From NCBI GenBank assembly GCA_031278795.1, contig JAITJT010000059.1, positions 1 through 10,530 on the forward strand: a stretch of DNA of 10,530 nt, given 5' to 3'. The stretch's first letter is position 1; each line of letters opens with the position of its first letter. Positions 1 through 6,537 of this stretch are shown piece after piece. Source of the stretch: Deltaproteobacteria bacterium. GTDB lineage: Bacteria > Desulfobacterota > Desulfarculia > Adiutricales > Adiutricaceae. The translations under genes and the position numbers were made by a program. The notes beneath the pieces were generated by a model. The model did not search any database, was not told where the DNA came from, and saw only the letters and a list, made by a program, of their open reading frames with translations.

Positions 1-402
1 CAAATTTTTTGCATCCTACCAAGAGCGCCCGGAGACGCCCGAAGGAGATGCCGTAGAGCGCCCCGTGGCGCCAACTGGGCCCATCGGGGCCTAGGTGGTG
101 GCTCTGGGTAAAAAACGGCGCGGGCCCAAAGAGTAGCCACATAAAAAAAATACCTAAACCCTTGCGCCCTTTTTTGGAACTTACTCGCGGGATGAAGGCT
201 CTTGGGGGTCTGGGGAGACCTGGATGGCGGCATTGATAGAGGGGCTAGTGTGGAGGATGGGGCAAGGGCCAATTGCCATAGAAAGGGGCCGGAGCTGAAA
301 CTTAAGGGGATTTGGCGGGTTTGGGAGGCAAAATGGAGGCTTTTTAAGGGGCATTATTGAGGGACTTTGTTAAGGGGCATTTTCTATGGGCATTATCTAC
401 AT

Positions 403-430
403 AAAAAATCCGTCCACCACAGGTGGATGG
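403..430 (-). terminator. Probable intrinsic terminator, distal to hemA
   Basis: On the minus strand a 9-bp stem (CCATCCACC pairing with GGTGGACGG, including one G-T pair) with a 3-nt loop is followed after two bases by six T. It has the layout of a Rho-independent terminator and points the right way for the sirC-hemA transcript, but lies about 205 nt beyond the hemA stop. If it is the real end, the transcript carries a long 3' untranslated region made mostly of the 13-nt repeats. Confidence 0.6.
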
Positions 431-455
431 GGATATTTAAGTTTTAGGGGAGAGG

Positions 456-625
456 TATCTGGAAGGGCTATCTGGAAGGCTTAGCTGGAAGGGTTATCTA
501 GAAAGGATATCTGGAAATAAATATCAAGAGATGGGTTATTTATAAGGCATATCTAGAGGTGGTTATCTAGAAGGCTAATATACAAAGGCTTATCTAAGAG
601 AAAAATCTAGAGGGCTTTTCCAGAA
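456..625. repeat. Degenerate 13-nt tandem repeat array
   Basis: About a dozen units of 12 to 15 nt with consensus TATCTRGAAGGGY run head to tail. The first four units (456-468, 469-481, 482-494, 495-507) are exactly 13 nt and nearly identical; later units (from 508) drift to TATTTATAAGG, TATCTAGAGG and TATACAAAGG with 1-2 nt length changes. TCTAGA recurs several times. The gradient from clean to decayed units suggests old slippage or duplication followed by mutation. No protein reading is implied. Confidence 0.8.
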
Positions 626-635
626 AGAGGTATTA

Positions 636-1904
636 TTAGCCATCGAGGCCAAATATCTTCCTCACCATGCTTAGGTTGAACTCAGCCCTCCAGTGCTTGT
701 GGCAGGACTTGGTGAAGTTCAGGGGATTGTGCAGAAGCCTACGCACCAGGGCCTTGGTCATGGCGTCCAGGGACTCCACCTCCTCCTTGGTGAAATCGTT
801 GCGGGACACGGTTCTCTGGAGCTCCATGAGCCTAGCCTCCTCGCACTTGGAGGTGATGTCCACGATGGTGGGCCTGGCTGCCAGGGCCGAGTACCATTCC
901 TTGAACTTGGACACCTCCTCGCGGATAAGGACATCCGCCTTCAGGGCCTCCTGCTTGCGCTTGTCCTGGCCGCTTTTGATGAGGACGTTGAAGTCGTCGA
1001 TGTTTACTAGAGTTACCGCGGGAATCTGGCCCACGCAGCTCTCCACGTTGCGGGGAACCCCAAGATCGAAGATCCACCAGGGCCTACCGGCCCTCTTCTG
1101 GAGGATGGGTTCCAGCTCGTCTTTCACCAGGACCGCCTTACCGCCTCCGGCAGCGGAGAATACCACGTCGCTTTGCTCCAGGGCCTCCCCCAGCTGGGGC
1201 ATGGTCATGACCTGGGCCTGGAAACGCTCGGAGAGGTCCCTGGCCCGGCCTAGGGACCTGGACAAGACCACTAGCCTCCCCGGTTCCTTGGGCTGGAGAT
1301 GGGCCAAAAGGTGCGAGGACATCTCTCCGGCCCCAATCACTAGGACAGTTTTTCCTTTGAGGCCGCCCTCTCCCAGCATGTCCGCCGCGGTGTTAACCGC
1401 GGCGGAGGCAATGGAGACCCGGCCGCTCGCTATAGAGGTCTCGGTGCGGATCTTCTTGGCCACCTGGAAGCACTTGTGGAAGAGCTTGGATATTACCGGG
1501 CCTATGGTCTTGTAGATGGAGGCCTGGCGGTAGGCGTTCTTCATCTGACCCAGGATCTGGGTCTCCCCCACCACCTGGGAGTCCAAACCAGATGCCACTC
1601 TAAAGAGGTAGTGCACGGCCTCCTCGTTTAGGTAGAAGTGGGCTATCTCAGCCAGCTCATCTAGGGGGATGCCGGTCTTGGCGCCCAGGCGCTCCAAGAC
1701 CGCGTCCCTGGCGGCGTAGGGGTCCGGGGCGTAGAAGGCCAGCTCCAGGCGGTTGCAGGTGGAAATGAAGAGCGACTCCGACATGAGCCCTGTCGTGTGG
1801 AGGTGGAAGATATAGTCGCTGGTGAGGCTGTCAGGTCTCTGGAGCCTCTCCCTAATCTCAACCTTGGCGTTGTGATGGCCCACGCCTAAGACGCAAATAT
1901 CCAT
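636..1904 (-). CDS. hemA: Glutamyl-tRNA reductase (HemA)
   Basis: NADPH-dependent reduction of glutamyl-tRNA(Glu) to glutamate-1-semialdehyde, the committed cytoplasmic step of C5-pathway tetrapyrrole synthesis. The 422-aa length is normal for the family. Visible motifs: catalytic cysteine Cys50 in STCNRLE (48-54); the SGLDSQVVGETQILGQ region at 105-120; a Rossmann-type GAGEMS at 191-196 for NADPH; DLGVPRNVE at 280-288; and the C-terminal dimerisation region with LLHNP at 390-394. The start ATG at 1904 gives the standard N-terminus (VLGVGHHNA) and lies 3 nt after the sirC stop, so translation is probably coupled, with a purine-rich GGGGAAGAG stretch inside the end of sirC acting as ribosome-binding site. 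Two stop codons (TAA TAA) end the gene. No defect seen. In many deltaproteobacteria a cytochrome c assembly (ccsA/hemX-like) gene sits between these two; it is absent here. Confidence 0.96.
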   Translation of the reverse strand: MDICVLGVGHHNAKVEIRERLQRPDSLTSDYIFHLHTTGLMSESLFISTCNRLELAFYAPDPYAARDAVLERLGAKTGIPLDELAEIAHFYLNEEAVHYLFRVASGLDSQVVGETQILGQMKNAYRQASIYKTIGPVISKLFHKCFQVAKKIRTETSIASGRVSIASAAVNTAADMLGEGGLKGKTVLVIGAGEMSSHLLAHLQPKEPGRLVVLSRSLGRARDLSERFQAQVMTMPQLGEALEQSDVVFSAAGGGKAVLVKDELEPILQKRAGRPWWIFDLGVPRNVESCVGQIPAVTLVNIDDFNVLIKSGQDKRKQEALKADVLIREEVSKFKEWYSALAARPTIVDITSKCEEARLMELQRTVSRNDFTKEEVESLDAMTKALVRRLLHNPLNFTKSCHKHWRAEFNLSMVRKIFGLDG

Positions 1905-1907
1905 AGG

Positions 1908-2573
1908 TCACTCTTCCCCACGCTCCCAGGAGATATCCTCCGGAAGCTTTAAGGGCGCTATGAGCTGATTTAAGAGCTTAAGAGCCTCTTCCCTCTTTCC
2001 CTCTCTGAGAAATCCCGCCAGGGTATCGGACTCGGTAGCCAGAGATAAAAATATCCTCCGGCGAACCATAGCCTCTAGATTAGACGTAAGGATCTTTTCC
2101 CTCAGAAGCTTTAAGATCCGGCAGAGCTCCCCGTAGCCCTTGAACTCCTCCCGCAGATGCGCGGCCACCTTGGCGGAAAGCGCCGGAGATGCCCCTCCGG
2201 TGGAAACGGTGAGGCGGAAGTCCCCGTCCTCCACCAGGGCCGGAAGGGTAAAATTACCCAAGGCCGGCTCTCCCGCCACGTTTAACCACAGGCCCCTCTC
2301 CTTTATGGCTGAGACCATGGATTCCTCAACCTCCGGAGAGGCGATGAATACCAGGGGAGACTTGTCCAGGAGGCTCTCAGAAAAGCTCTCATGGATTGCG
2401 AGCTTGCCGCTACGCTCAAGTTCCAGGAGCCAAGGCTCCGGACGGGGCTCCACCACGCTCAAGTCCACCCCGGTCGCAAGTAAGTATGAGAGCTTGCGGC
2501 CACCCACGGCCCCGGCCCCCACAAGAAGGGCGGAGCGGTCATGGAGCAAGAGATTTGCCGCTAGAGAGAGCAT
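1908..2573 (-). CDS. sirC: Precorrin-2 dehydrogenase / siroheme synthase N-domain (SirC/CysG-B/Met8 type)
   Basis: NAD-dependent oxidation of precorrin-2 to sirohydrochlorin; some family members also insert iron to make siroheme. The 221-aa protein has the Rossmann motif GAGAVGGRK at 20-28, VFIASPE at 75-81 (usual form IAATDD), the NVAGEPALGNFTLPA segment at 98-112 and STGGASPALSAK at 124-135, which define the family. There is no uroporphyrinogen methyltransferase domain, so it is the short form. Oddity: the segment after NV normally reads as two acidic residues (the first being the proposed catalytic Asp in CysG and Met8), while here it reads A-G-E, leaving only Glu102. ATG at 2573 has AGGA six bases upstream (AGGA CCCCAA ATG), supporting this start. 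It is the first gene of an operon with hemA, from a promoter near 2671-2699. Confidence 0.88.
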   Translation of the reverse strand: MLSLAANLLLHDRSALLVGAGAVGGRKLSYLLATGVDLSVVEPRPEPWLLELERSGKLAIHESFSESLLDKSPLVFIASPEVEESMVSAIKERGLWLNVAGEPALGNFTLPALVEDGDFRLTVSTGGASPALSAKVAAHLREEFKGYGELCRILKLLREKILTSNLEAMVRRRIFLSLATESDTLAGFLREGKREEALKLLNQLIAPLKLPEDISWERGEE

Positions 2574-2670
2574 TTGGGGTCCTAATGGCTTTTTGACGGG
2601 GAAAAAAAATTTTTAAAACAAAAAAACGCCAAAACCAAAACTTCGCGTGATTTCAGCGTTTCTGCCTTAG

Positions 2671-2699
2671 AGCATAGCAAAAAGGCTAGATTTCGTCAA
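2671..2699 (-). promoter_or_regulatory. Sigma70-like promoter for sirC-hemA
   Basis: On the minus strand TTGACG (2694-2699) and TATGCT (2671-2676) are separated by exactly 17 nt. This places transcription start near 2664 and gives a ~90-nt leader before sirC. The leader contains a T-run after a GGCG (2619-2628) and an A/T-rich block at 2600-2617, which may matter for leader structure. Prediction from box match only. Confidence 0.5.
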
Positions 2700-2726
2700 T
2701 AAATTGGAGCCTTTGTTACCAGCGCG

Positions 2727-2747
2727 GTTCCATGCCCCGCATGGAAC
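2727..2747. promoter_or_regulatory. Perfect interrupted palindrome upstream of the sirC promoter
   Basis: Arms GTTCCATGC (2727-2735) and GCATGGAAC (2739-2747) are exact reverse complements around a CCC spacer. The centre is about 73 bp upstream of the predicted sirC start site. No T-run follows on either strand, so it does not look like a terminator. It could be an operator for a dimeric regulator; no regulator can be named. Confidence 0.45.
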
Positions 2748-2992
2748 AGGCTAGCATCTTTGGCTAATTGTTTGAGCGGAGTCAAGTTAGAGGAGATGCT
2801 CCCATAATAGCTAAAAAACGCTACCTCTATAGAGAAAAGACCTGTGCGGGGCAACAATTTGGAATAATCCGCTAAATCTAGCTAGCTTAAATAAAAGCCC
2901 GTATGAGATAGAGCGTTTTGAAGAGTTAGCTTCACAAATCATTGATATTTAAGGCCTTGGAGCCGTTTTACTTCCAAGGATCTAACCAATAA

Positions 2993-3064
2993 GGCATTCC
3001 AAGAGCAAAGCATCAGGGCATCCAAGCAGCAAGGTAGCTTGGCATCCAAGTAGCAAGGCAGCTT
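2993..3064. repeat. 24-nt tandem repeat, three copies
   Basis: Units at 2993-3016, 3017-3040 and 3041-3064. The second and third differ at only two positions (both start GGCATCCAAG and end AGCTT); the first is diverged (GGCATTCCAAGAGCAAAG). The unit ends in an AAGC..GCTT-type inverted element, so each copy could form a small hairpin. Confidence 0.75.
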
Positions 3065-3235
3065 GGCGAGGAAGGGAAAGACAAGCAATAGTTAAACAGA
3101 TGGCGCTCACAAGAGGTGAGAAAGAGCGGAAAAGGAGGCGGAAACAAATCCGTTAGAGAGGACGATAAAGAGGGTAGAAAAAGAGGCCAAACAAGAGGAT
3201 AGAGAAAGGGGCTTAAGAAAGAAGGCGCAAAGCGC

Positions 3236-3276
3236 AAAAAAACCTGCAAGCCCTCGGTTAAGGGTTACTTGAGAGG
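3236..3276 (-). terminator. Possible intrinsic terminator of tRNA-Ser(UGA)
   Basis: On the minus strand an interrupted stem pairs CCT, CAAG and CCCT with AGGG, CTTG and AGG, with small bulges and a 6-nt loop, and runs directly into seven T. It lies about 30 nt after the tRNA 3' end in the correct orientation. The bulges make it weaker than the other terminators in the window. Confidence 0.5.
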
Positions 3277-3305
3277 TGACCACTATATATAGATATATTT
3301 AAAAT

Positions 3306-3391
3306 TGGCGGAAGGGAGAGGATTCGAACCTCCGGAACTTTCGTTCAATGGTTTTCAAGACCACCGCCATAAACCGCTCGGCCACCCTTCC
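3306..3391 (-). tRNA. tRNA-Ser(UGA)
   Basis: A full cloverleaf can be drawn on the minus strand. The 7-bp acceptor GGAAGGG / CCCTTCC is perfect, the discriminator is G (standard for serine) and CCA is encoded. The anticodon loop CTTGAAA gives anticodon TGA (plus-strand 3355-3357), reading UCA-type serine codons. There is a long variable arm with stem GAAC-GAAA-GTTC, typical of class II tRNAs, and T-loop TTCGAAT. The D-arm carries GCCGAGCGG. No defect seen. It is divergent from a second serine tRNA about 430 nt away. Confidence 0.97.
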
Positions 3392-3420
3392 ACTAGCTAG
3401 ATAGGCCTAAAGCCAGGCTG

Positions 3421-3449
3421 ATTATAAACAGGCTCACCTCTATTTTCAA
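3421..3449 (-). promoter_or_regulatory. Promoter of tRNA-Ser(UGA)
   Basis: On the minus strand TTGAAA (3444-3449) and a perfect TATAAT (3421-3426) are separated by 17 nt. The predicted start near 3414 is only about 23 nt before the mature tRNA 5' end, the usual geometry for a single tRNA gene. Confidence 0.72.
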
Positions 3450-3495
3450 GAGGAGGCGGAATCTTTGCCTTGGGCGCCAGAGAGCTCTTTATTTT

Positions 3496-3557
3496 GGGGA
3501 AATCTAGCAAAATCGAGGGGAAATCGAGGTAAATTAGGGGAAATCAAGGGAAATTAA
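3496..3557. repeat. 20-21-nt purine-rich tandem repeat, three copies
   Basis: Units start at 3496, 3517 and 3537, each opening with GGGGAAATC and followed by a diverged second half (CAAAATCGA, GTAAATTA, GGAAATTAA). The halves resemble each other, so the ancestral unit may have been about 10 nt. Confidence 0.7.
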
Positions 3558-3654
3558 GGGCTCTAGTAAATGAGGCGGGAGCCCAAAGACCCAGAAGACT
3601 TACGCGGAAATCAAGCTCTATGTGGAAAGGCTAAAGGAGAGCTCTTTTTTTTTG

Positions 3655-3685
3655 TTGATTTAATGGAGGAGTGCTGATATATACT
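3655..3685 (+). promoter_or_regulatory. Possible promoter of tRNA-Ser(GCU)
   Basis: TTGATT at 3655-3660 is followed after 17 nt by TATATA (3678-3683), overlapping TATACT at 3680-3685. Start would be near 3691, leaving a ~130-nt 5' leader on the tRNA precursor, which is long; a nearer promoter cannot be excluded. Confidence 0.4.
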
Positions 3686-3819
3686 GTGAAGATTGAGCCC
3701 CTCTTTGGCCTGAAAGCGAGAGCTTGCGCCTTTTGTTCGGCTTTCCTCTCAGCGCCAATAATAATGCCCATCCCCCGATTTCGGAGGCCCAAGCCTTCGA
3801 TTTCTTTTTTCTTATCCCA

Positions 3820-3912
3820 GGAAAGGTGACCGAGTGGCTTAAGGTGCTCGCCTGCTAAGCGAGTGTAGGGTGTAAAACTCTACCGAGGGTTCGAATCCCT
3901 CCCTTTCCGCCA
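3820..3912 (+). tRNA. tRNA-Ser(GCU)
   Basis: Class II cloverleaf on the plus strand. Acceptor GGAAAGG pairs perfectly with CCTTTCC (3902-3908), the discriminator is G and CCA is encoded (3910-3912). The anticodon stem CTCGC/GCGAG encloses CTGCTAA, giving anticodon GCT at 3854-3856, which reads AGC and AGU serine codons. A long variable arm (TAGGGTGTAAAACTCTA) and the T-arm GAGGGTTCGAATCCCTC are both clear. The nearby intrinsic terminator at 3956-3983 ends the unit. Confidence 0.97.
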
Positions 3913-3955
3913 CAAAAAGATAAGAGCCTCATGCATCTTAATGATAAACGCCTTC

Positions 3956-3983
3956 AAAACGCCAATATTTTGGCGTTTTTTTT
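3956..3983 (+). terminator. Intrinsic terminator of tRNA-Ser(GCU)
   Basis: Perfect 10-bp stem AAAACGCCAA / TTGGCGTTTT with a 4-nt TATT loop, ending in eight consecutive T (3976-3983). It lies 44 nt after the tRNA CCA and points in the same direction. The flanking A-run means it could also work, less strongly, on the minus strand. Confidence 0.85.
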
Positions 3984-4140
3984 GTATTTGCTTAAAAGTC
4001 CATGAGGGCTTTTAGCTCCTGGCGGCTATGCTTAATGAAGCGCCCTAAGCTACATCATCCAGGTCCTTTCCCCTTAGGCTAGAACAAAGAACCAGAAGGC
4101 CAACGCGCTGGATAAGGCCTTTAGATAGTTATTCCCTTTT

Positions 4141-4259
4141 AGCTTTCAGCTTCTAGCTTTTAGCTTCTAGCTTTCAGCTTCTAGCTTTTAGCTTTCAGCT
4201 TCTAGCTTTTAGCTTCTAGCTTCTAGCTTCTAGCTTCTAGCTTCTAGCTTTTAGCCTCC
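4141..4259. repeat. Heptamer tandem array (AGCTTYY), 17 units
   Basis: Seventeen uninterrupted 7-nt units starting at 4141, all AGC followed by TTCT, TTTT or TTTC, ending in a diverged AGCCTCC. Register is kept exactly with no indels. The variants are not random: TTTC/TTTT units alternate with TTCT units in the first half (14-nt and 28-nt higher-order spacing) and five TTCT units in a row follow at 4211-4245. This is the signature of unequal duplication by replication slippage, a candidate variable-number locus. Confidence 0.92.
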
Positions 4260-4320
4260 TCCCCCATCCCCCCAAAAACAAGCCTCTCCCCCATCCCCCC
4301 AAAACAAGCCTCTCCCCTAA
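4255..4320. repeat. 26-28-nt C-rich tandem repeat, about 2.5 copies
   Basis: Units at 4255-4282 and 4283-4308 share CCCCCATCCCCCCAAAA followed by ACAAG; a third partial copy begins CCTCTCCCC at 4309. It abuts the heptamer array, whose last unit overlaps the first CCTCC, so two unrelated repeat units sit side by side. Confidence 0.75.
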
Positions 4321-4569
4321 ATCCACATAAGCTCAAAAAAACGGCAAAAAAGCCGCAGAGCACCCTAGCGCCAGGCACAATATCCGCCAAGGCGCGTTAG
4401 TTTATGTGGAAATGGCTATTGCTTGGAACTTGGATGAAGCTTAGGGCTCTATAGAGCGAAACTTGCTTTGGGTTTGAAATTTAGGGGCCTGGAAGGCGTA
4501 ATATACTTAGGACTTCCCCCAAATGAATGGTGGTGGGCCAAGGATAGTTTGCCTTCTTAAAAATTCCAG

Positions 4570-4609
4570 AAAAACGAAAGAAGCGCTACTTAGCTTAGAA
4601 GCGCGTCTT
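4570..4609 (-). terminator. Probable intrinsic terminator of metK
   Basis: On the minus strand arms at 4597-4609 and 4578-4590 pair at 11 of 13 positions around a 6-nt loop; TCG and five T follow (4570-4574). The stem begins inside the metK stop codon, so termination would be immediately downstream of the gene. Confidence 0.6.
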
Positions 4610-5816
4610 AACCCATGTCCACCACCGGGATTATGGCTGGAGGAAGACCTGGAAGGCCAGCGGCCTCACGGAGGCGCGGGGCTAGATCTATGGTGCTCTC
4701 CCAGGTGAAGCTGTCCTCCTTGCGGCCGAAGTGGCCGTAGGCCGCGGTTTTCTCATAGATGGGGCGCTTCAGCTGCAGCTGCTCGATCATGGCCGCGGGT
4801 TTGAAAGAGAGCACCTTGCGCAGGGCGTCTGATATTACGTGATCCGGAACCTTGGCCGTGTCGTAGGTGTGGATCATGATGGAGACGGGCTCGGCCACCC
4901 CTATGGAGTAGGCCAGCTGCACCTCGCACTTCTGGGCCAGGCCCGCGGCCACCACGTTTTTCGCGGCGTAGCGGGCCATGTAGCAGGCGGAGCGGTCGAC
5001 CTTGGAGGGATCCTTTCCGGAGAAGCAGCCACCTCCATGGCGGCCCCAGCCGCCATAGGTGTCGACTATTATCTTCCTGCCGGTGAGTCCACAGTCGCCC
5101 ATGGGGCCTCCCACCACGAAACGGCCGGTGGTGTTCACGTGGAGCTTGGTGTCAGCGTCTAGGAGCTTGGAAGGTATGATCTTTTTGATAACCTCCTCCA
5201 CTACGGCCTCCTTGAGCTTCTCGGTCGCGATGTCCGGCGAGTGCTGGGCGGCTATAACCACCGCCTCTATGCGTTTGGGAACCCCGTCATCGTACTCCAC
5301 GGTCACCTGGGACTTGCCGTCGGGCCTCAAGAAATTTAATACCCCGTTGTGCCTGACCGTCGCGAGCCTCTTCACCAAGAGGTGAGCGAGATGGATGGGA
5401 AGCGGCATGAAGACGTCGGTTTCCGTGCTTGCGTAACCGAACATGAGTCCTTGGTCTCCGGCTCCTTGCTCCTTTTCCAAGTTGGAGTCCACGCCCATGG
5501 CGATGTCCGGCGACTGCTTTCCCAAGGCGTTTATGACGGCGCAGGTCTGCCAGTCAAAGCCCATTTCCGAGCTGTTGTAGCCTATACGCCTAATGGTCTG
5601 GCGCACGATATCCGTCATGTCCACCCAGGAGTTGGTGGTCACCTCTCCGGCTATGACGGCCATGCCCGTGGTGACCAGGGTCTCGCAGGCTACCCGGCCG
5701 GCTGAATCGTTGGTTAAGATGGCATCCAGGATGGCATCGGAAATTTGATCCGAAACCTTGTCCGGATGGCCTTCAGTGACGGACTCGGACGTGAATAGAA
5801 AGCGGTTTTGACTCAT
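4608..5816 (-). CDS. metK: S-adenosylmethionine synthetase (MetK)
   Basis: Makes S-adenosylmethionine from methionine and ATP, releasing phosphate and diphosphate; a cytoplasmic tetramer in the family. Length 402 aa, slightly longer than the usual 380-395. Motifs: [16 protein letters not shown] at 16-31 (ATP/metal binding), [12 protein letters not shown] at 118-129 (flexible-loop/signature hexapeptide region), [18 protein letters not shown] at 252-269 (P-loop-like signature, usually GGWGAHGGGAFSGKD), and [16 protein letters not shown] at 272-287. The start is set at ATG 5816 (MSQNRFLF), with AAAGGAG 7 nt upstream; an in-frame start 24 nt further up would bury that ribosome-binding site and add residues with no family match. 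Monocistronic, with its own promoter and terminator. No SAM riboswitch fits in the ~40-nt leader. Confidence 0.97.
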   Translation of the reverse strand: MSQNRFLFTSESVTEGHPDKVSDQISDAILDAILTNDSAGRVACETLVTTGMAVIAGEVTTNSWVDMTDIVRQTIRRIGYNSSEMGFDWQTCAVINALGKQSPDIAMGVDSNLEKEQGAGDQGLMFGYASTETDVFMPLPIHLAHLLVKRLATVRHNGVLNFLRPDGKSQVTVEYDDGVPKRIEAVVIAAQHSPDIATEKLKEAVVEEVIKKIIPSKLLDADTKLHVNTTGRFVVGGPMGDCGLTGRKIIVDTYGGWGRHGGGCFSGKDPSKVDRSACYMARYAAKNVVAAGLAQKCEVQLAYSIGVAEPVSIMIHTYDTAKVPDHVISDALRKVLSFKPAAMIEQLQLKRPIYEKTAAYGHFGRKEDSFTWESTIDLAPRLREAAGLPGLPPAIIPVVDMG

Positions 5817-5861
5817 CTTCAGGCTCCTTTCAATAGCCAACTCAACGATTGTTTCACAATT

Positions 5862-5890
5862 ATTTTAGAATTTTAGGACATTTTAGTCAA
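5862..5890 (-). promoter_or_regulatory. Promoter of metK
   Basis: On the minus strand TTGACT (5885-5890) and TAAAAT (5862-5867) are separated by 17 nt, each one mismatch from the sigma70 consensus. Start is predicted near 5855, giving a short ~38-nt leader that carries the AAAGGAG ribosome-binding site. Confidence 0.68.
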
Positions 5891-6098
5891 GAATGTACCC
5901 TTCTTTCGCAGCTTCCCCATCTTAAAATTGCGGGAAAAAATTCTACTTTGTCAGGAAGACTCTGCTTTTTTACAGCTTTGCCTAAAAACTCCCTAGAGGC
6001 ATCTTTATCCCCTAAGTAGCCCTTGAATCAAACTTTCTCTCTTGGCGAAAGCTAAGCCACACATTGTGTTAAAAATTTATATCCCGGGAAAGTGATTA

Positions 6099-6157
6099 GC
6101 AGCCCATAATACCTGGGCCATTAGCTCAAGCCCTTAGCTAAGGCCCATAATCGCTGC
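6099..6157. other. Two-tier inverted repeat (possible structured RNA or operator)
   Basis: Inner arms GGGCCATTAGCT (6115-6126) and AGCTAAGGCCC (6136-6146) pair over 11 bp with a single bulged A and a 9-nt loop. Outer arms GCAGC (6099-6103) and GCTGC (6153-6157) pair across two near-symmetric AT-rich internal loops that both contain CATAAT. No T-run follows on either strand. It lies well upstream of the metK promoter, so it is not part of the metK leader. Function unknown. Confidence 0.45.
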
Positions 6158-6460
6158 CCCTGGAACTCAAGAAGAGCTTCCCAGCTAGGGCATATTTGAT
6201 AAGGCGCTTGTATCCACAAACTAGCAACAAGGGCCGGAGAAGAGCATACGTAGAGCGCAGCTTTGCTTGTCATCCCTCAAGGGGGCAAGTATAAAGGCCA
6301 CTAGGCAAGCAGACAGGCAGTGAGAGCGCTAGTGGAGACGGCTAAAGCCTTAACAAACACATAACAAGAGACAAATCGACATTTTTGTCCATAAAAGAAG
6401 CGAATCGTCCATAAAACACTAAGTACTCCCCAGAAAGGACTTTGAGGCTCTCTTAAGACG

Positions 6461-6537
6461 CCCATCAAGGGTTCATTAAGGGCCCATAAAGGGCCCATAA
6501 AAGGCCCATAAAGGGCCTATAAAGCTCCCATCAAGCT
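6461..6537. repeat. 11-nt tandem repeat array, seven copies
   Basis: Seven exact-length units in perfect 11-nt register with consensus CCCATAAAGGG. The central copies (6483-6515) differ by one base or none, and the outer ones (CCCATCAAGGG, TTCATTAAGGG, CCTATAAAGCT, CCCATCAAGCT) are diverged. CCC at the start and GGG at the end make each unit partly self-complementary. Eleven bases is close to one helical turn, so all units face the same side of DNA. Confidence 0.88.

Larger units (their letters stand above)
1..635. other. Gene-less stretch downstream of hemA
   Basis: No open frame with a recognisable product is visible. The first ~130 bases are GC-rich and could be remnant coding sequence, but I cannot match them to a family. 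From about 180 to 400 the sequence is G-rich on the plus strand and contains loose direct repeats: TTAAGGGGCATT occurs at 344-355 and again 26 nt later at 370-381, with a weaker third GGGCATTAT at 388. A hairpin with an A-run lies at 403-430 and a 13-nt degenerate array fills 456 to about 625; both are annotated separately. Confidence 0.7.
2574..3305. other. Intergenic region between sirC and tRNA-Ser(UGA)
   Basis: No gene is supported. The region holds the sirC promoter candidate, an interrupted palindrome at 2727-2747, a palindromic CTCTATAGAG near 2824, a 24-nt tandem repeat at 2993-3064, purine-rich low-complexity sequence at about 3070-3240, and the tRNA-Ser(UGA) terminator candidate. 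The minus-strand open frame across 3013-3249 is compositionally biased (Leu/Ser/Phe/Pro) and reads across the repeats, so it is not taken as a gene. Confidence 0.7.
3392..3819. other. Intergenic region between the two serine tRNAs
   Basis: Holds the two divergent tRNA promoter candidates and a 20-21-nt purine-rich tandem repeat (3496-3557). The remainder (3560-3640 and 3700-3819) shows no gene; part of the latter is probably the leader of the plus-strand tRNA precursor. Confidence 0.65.
3913..4607. other. Intergenic region between tRNA-Ser(GCU) and metK
   Basis: Both flanking genes are transcribed into this gap, so it is a convergent terminator region. It contains the tRNA terminator, the heptamer array (4141-4259), a C-rich repeat (4255-4320), a weak minus-strand hairpin with a T-run (4335-4355), a 12-nt palindrome GCTCTATAGAGC (about 4444-4455) and the metK terminator candidate. 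No coding potential is convincing. Confidence 0.7.

Noticed and set aside
667..1515. Long plus-strand open frame of 282 codons
   Set aside because: It is antisense to hemA, whose motifs are unmistakable; its translation matches no family and its length follows from the GC-rich codons of hemA.
2599..2628. Attenuator or riboswitch in the sirC leader
   Set aside because: There is a T-run after GGCG, but the only pairing arm (AAACGC with GCGTTT) is 6 bp with a loop of about 26 nt, and no known riboswitch core could be recognised.
3013..3249. Minus-strand 78-codon frame
   Set aside because: Low-complexity translation that runs through the 24-nt tandem repeats and a purine-rich tract, without a ribosome-binding site.
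4141..4320. Possible CRISPR array
   Set aside because: Units are directly adjacent with no unique spacers and are only 7 or 26 nt long, and no cas genes are present. These are plain tandem repeats.
4335..4355. Minus-strand hairpin with T-run as a metK terminator
   Set aside because: The stem is only four GC pairs around a six-base loop; the hairpin overlapping the metK stop is a better candidate, so this is at most a backup.
5817..5840. Upstream in-frame start for MetK adding eight residues
   Set aside because: It would place the AAAGGAG ribosome-binding site inside the coding region, and the added residues do not match the conserved MetK N-terminus.
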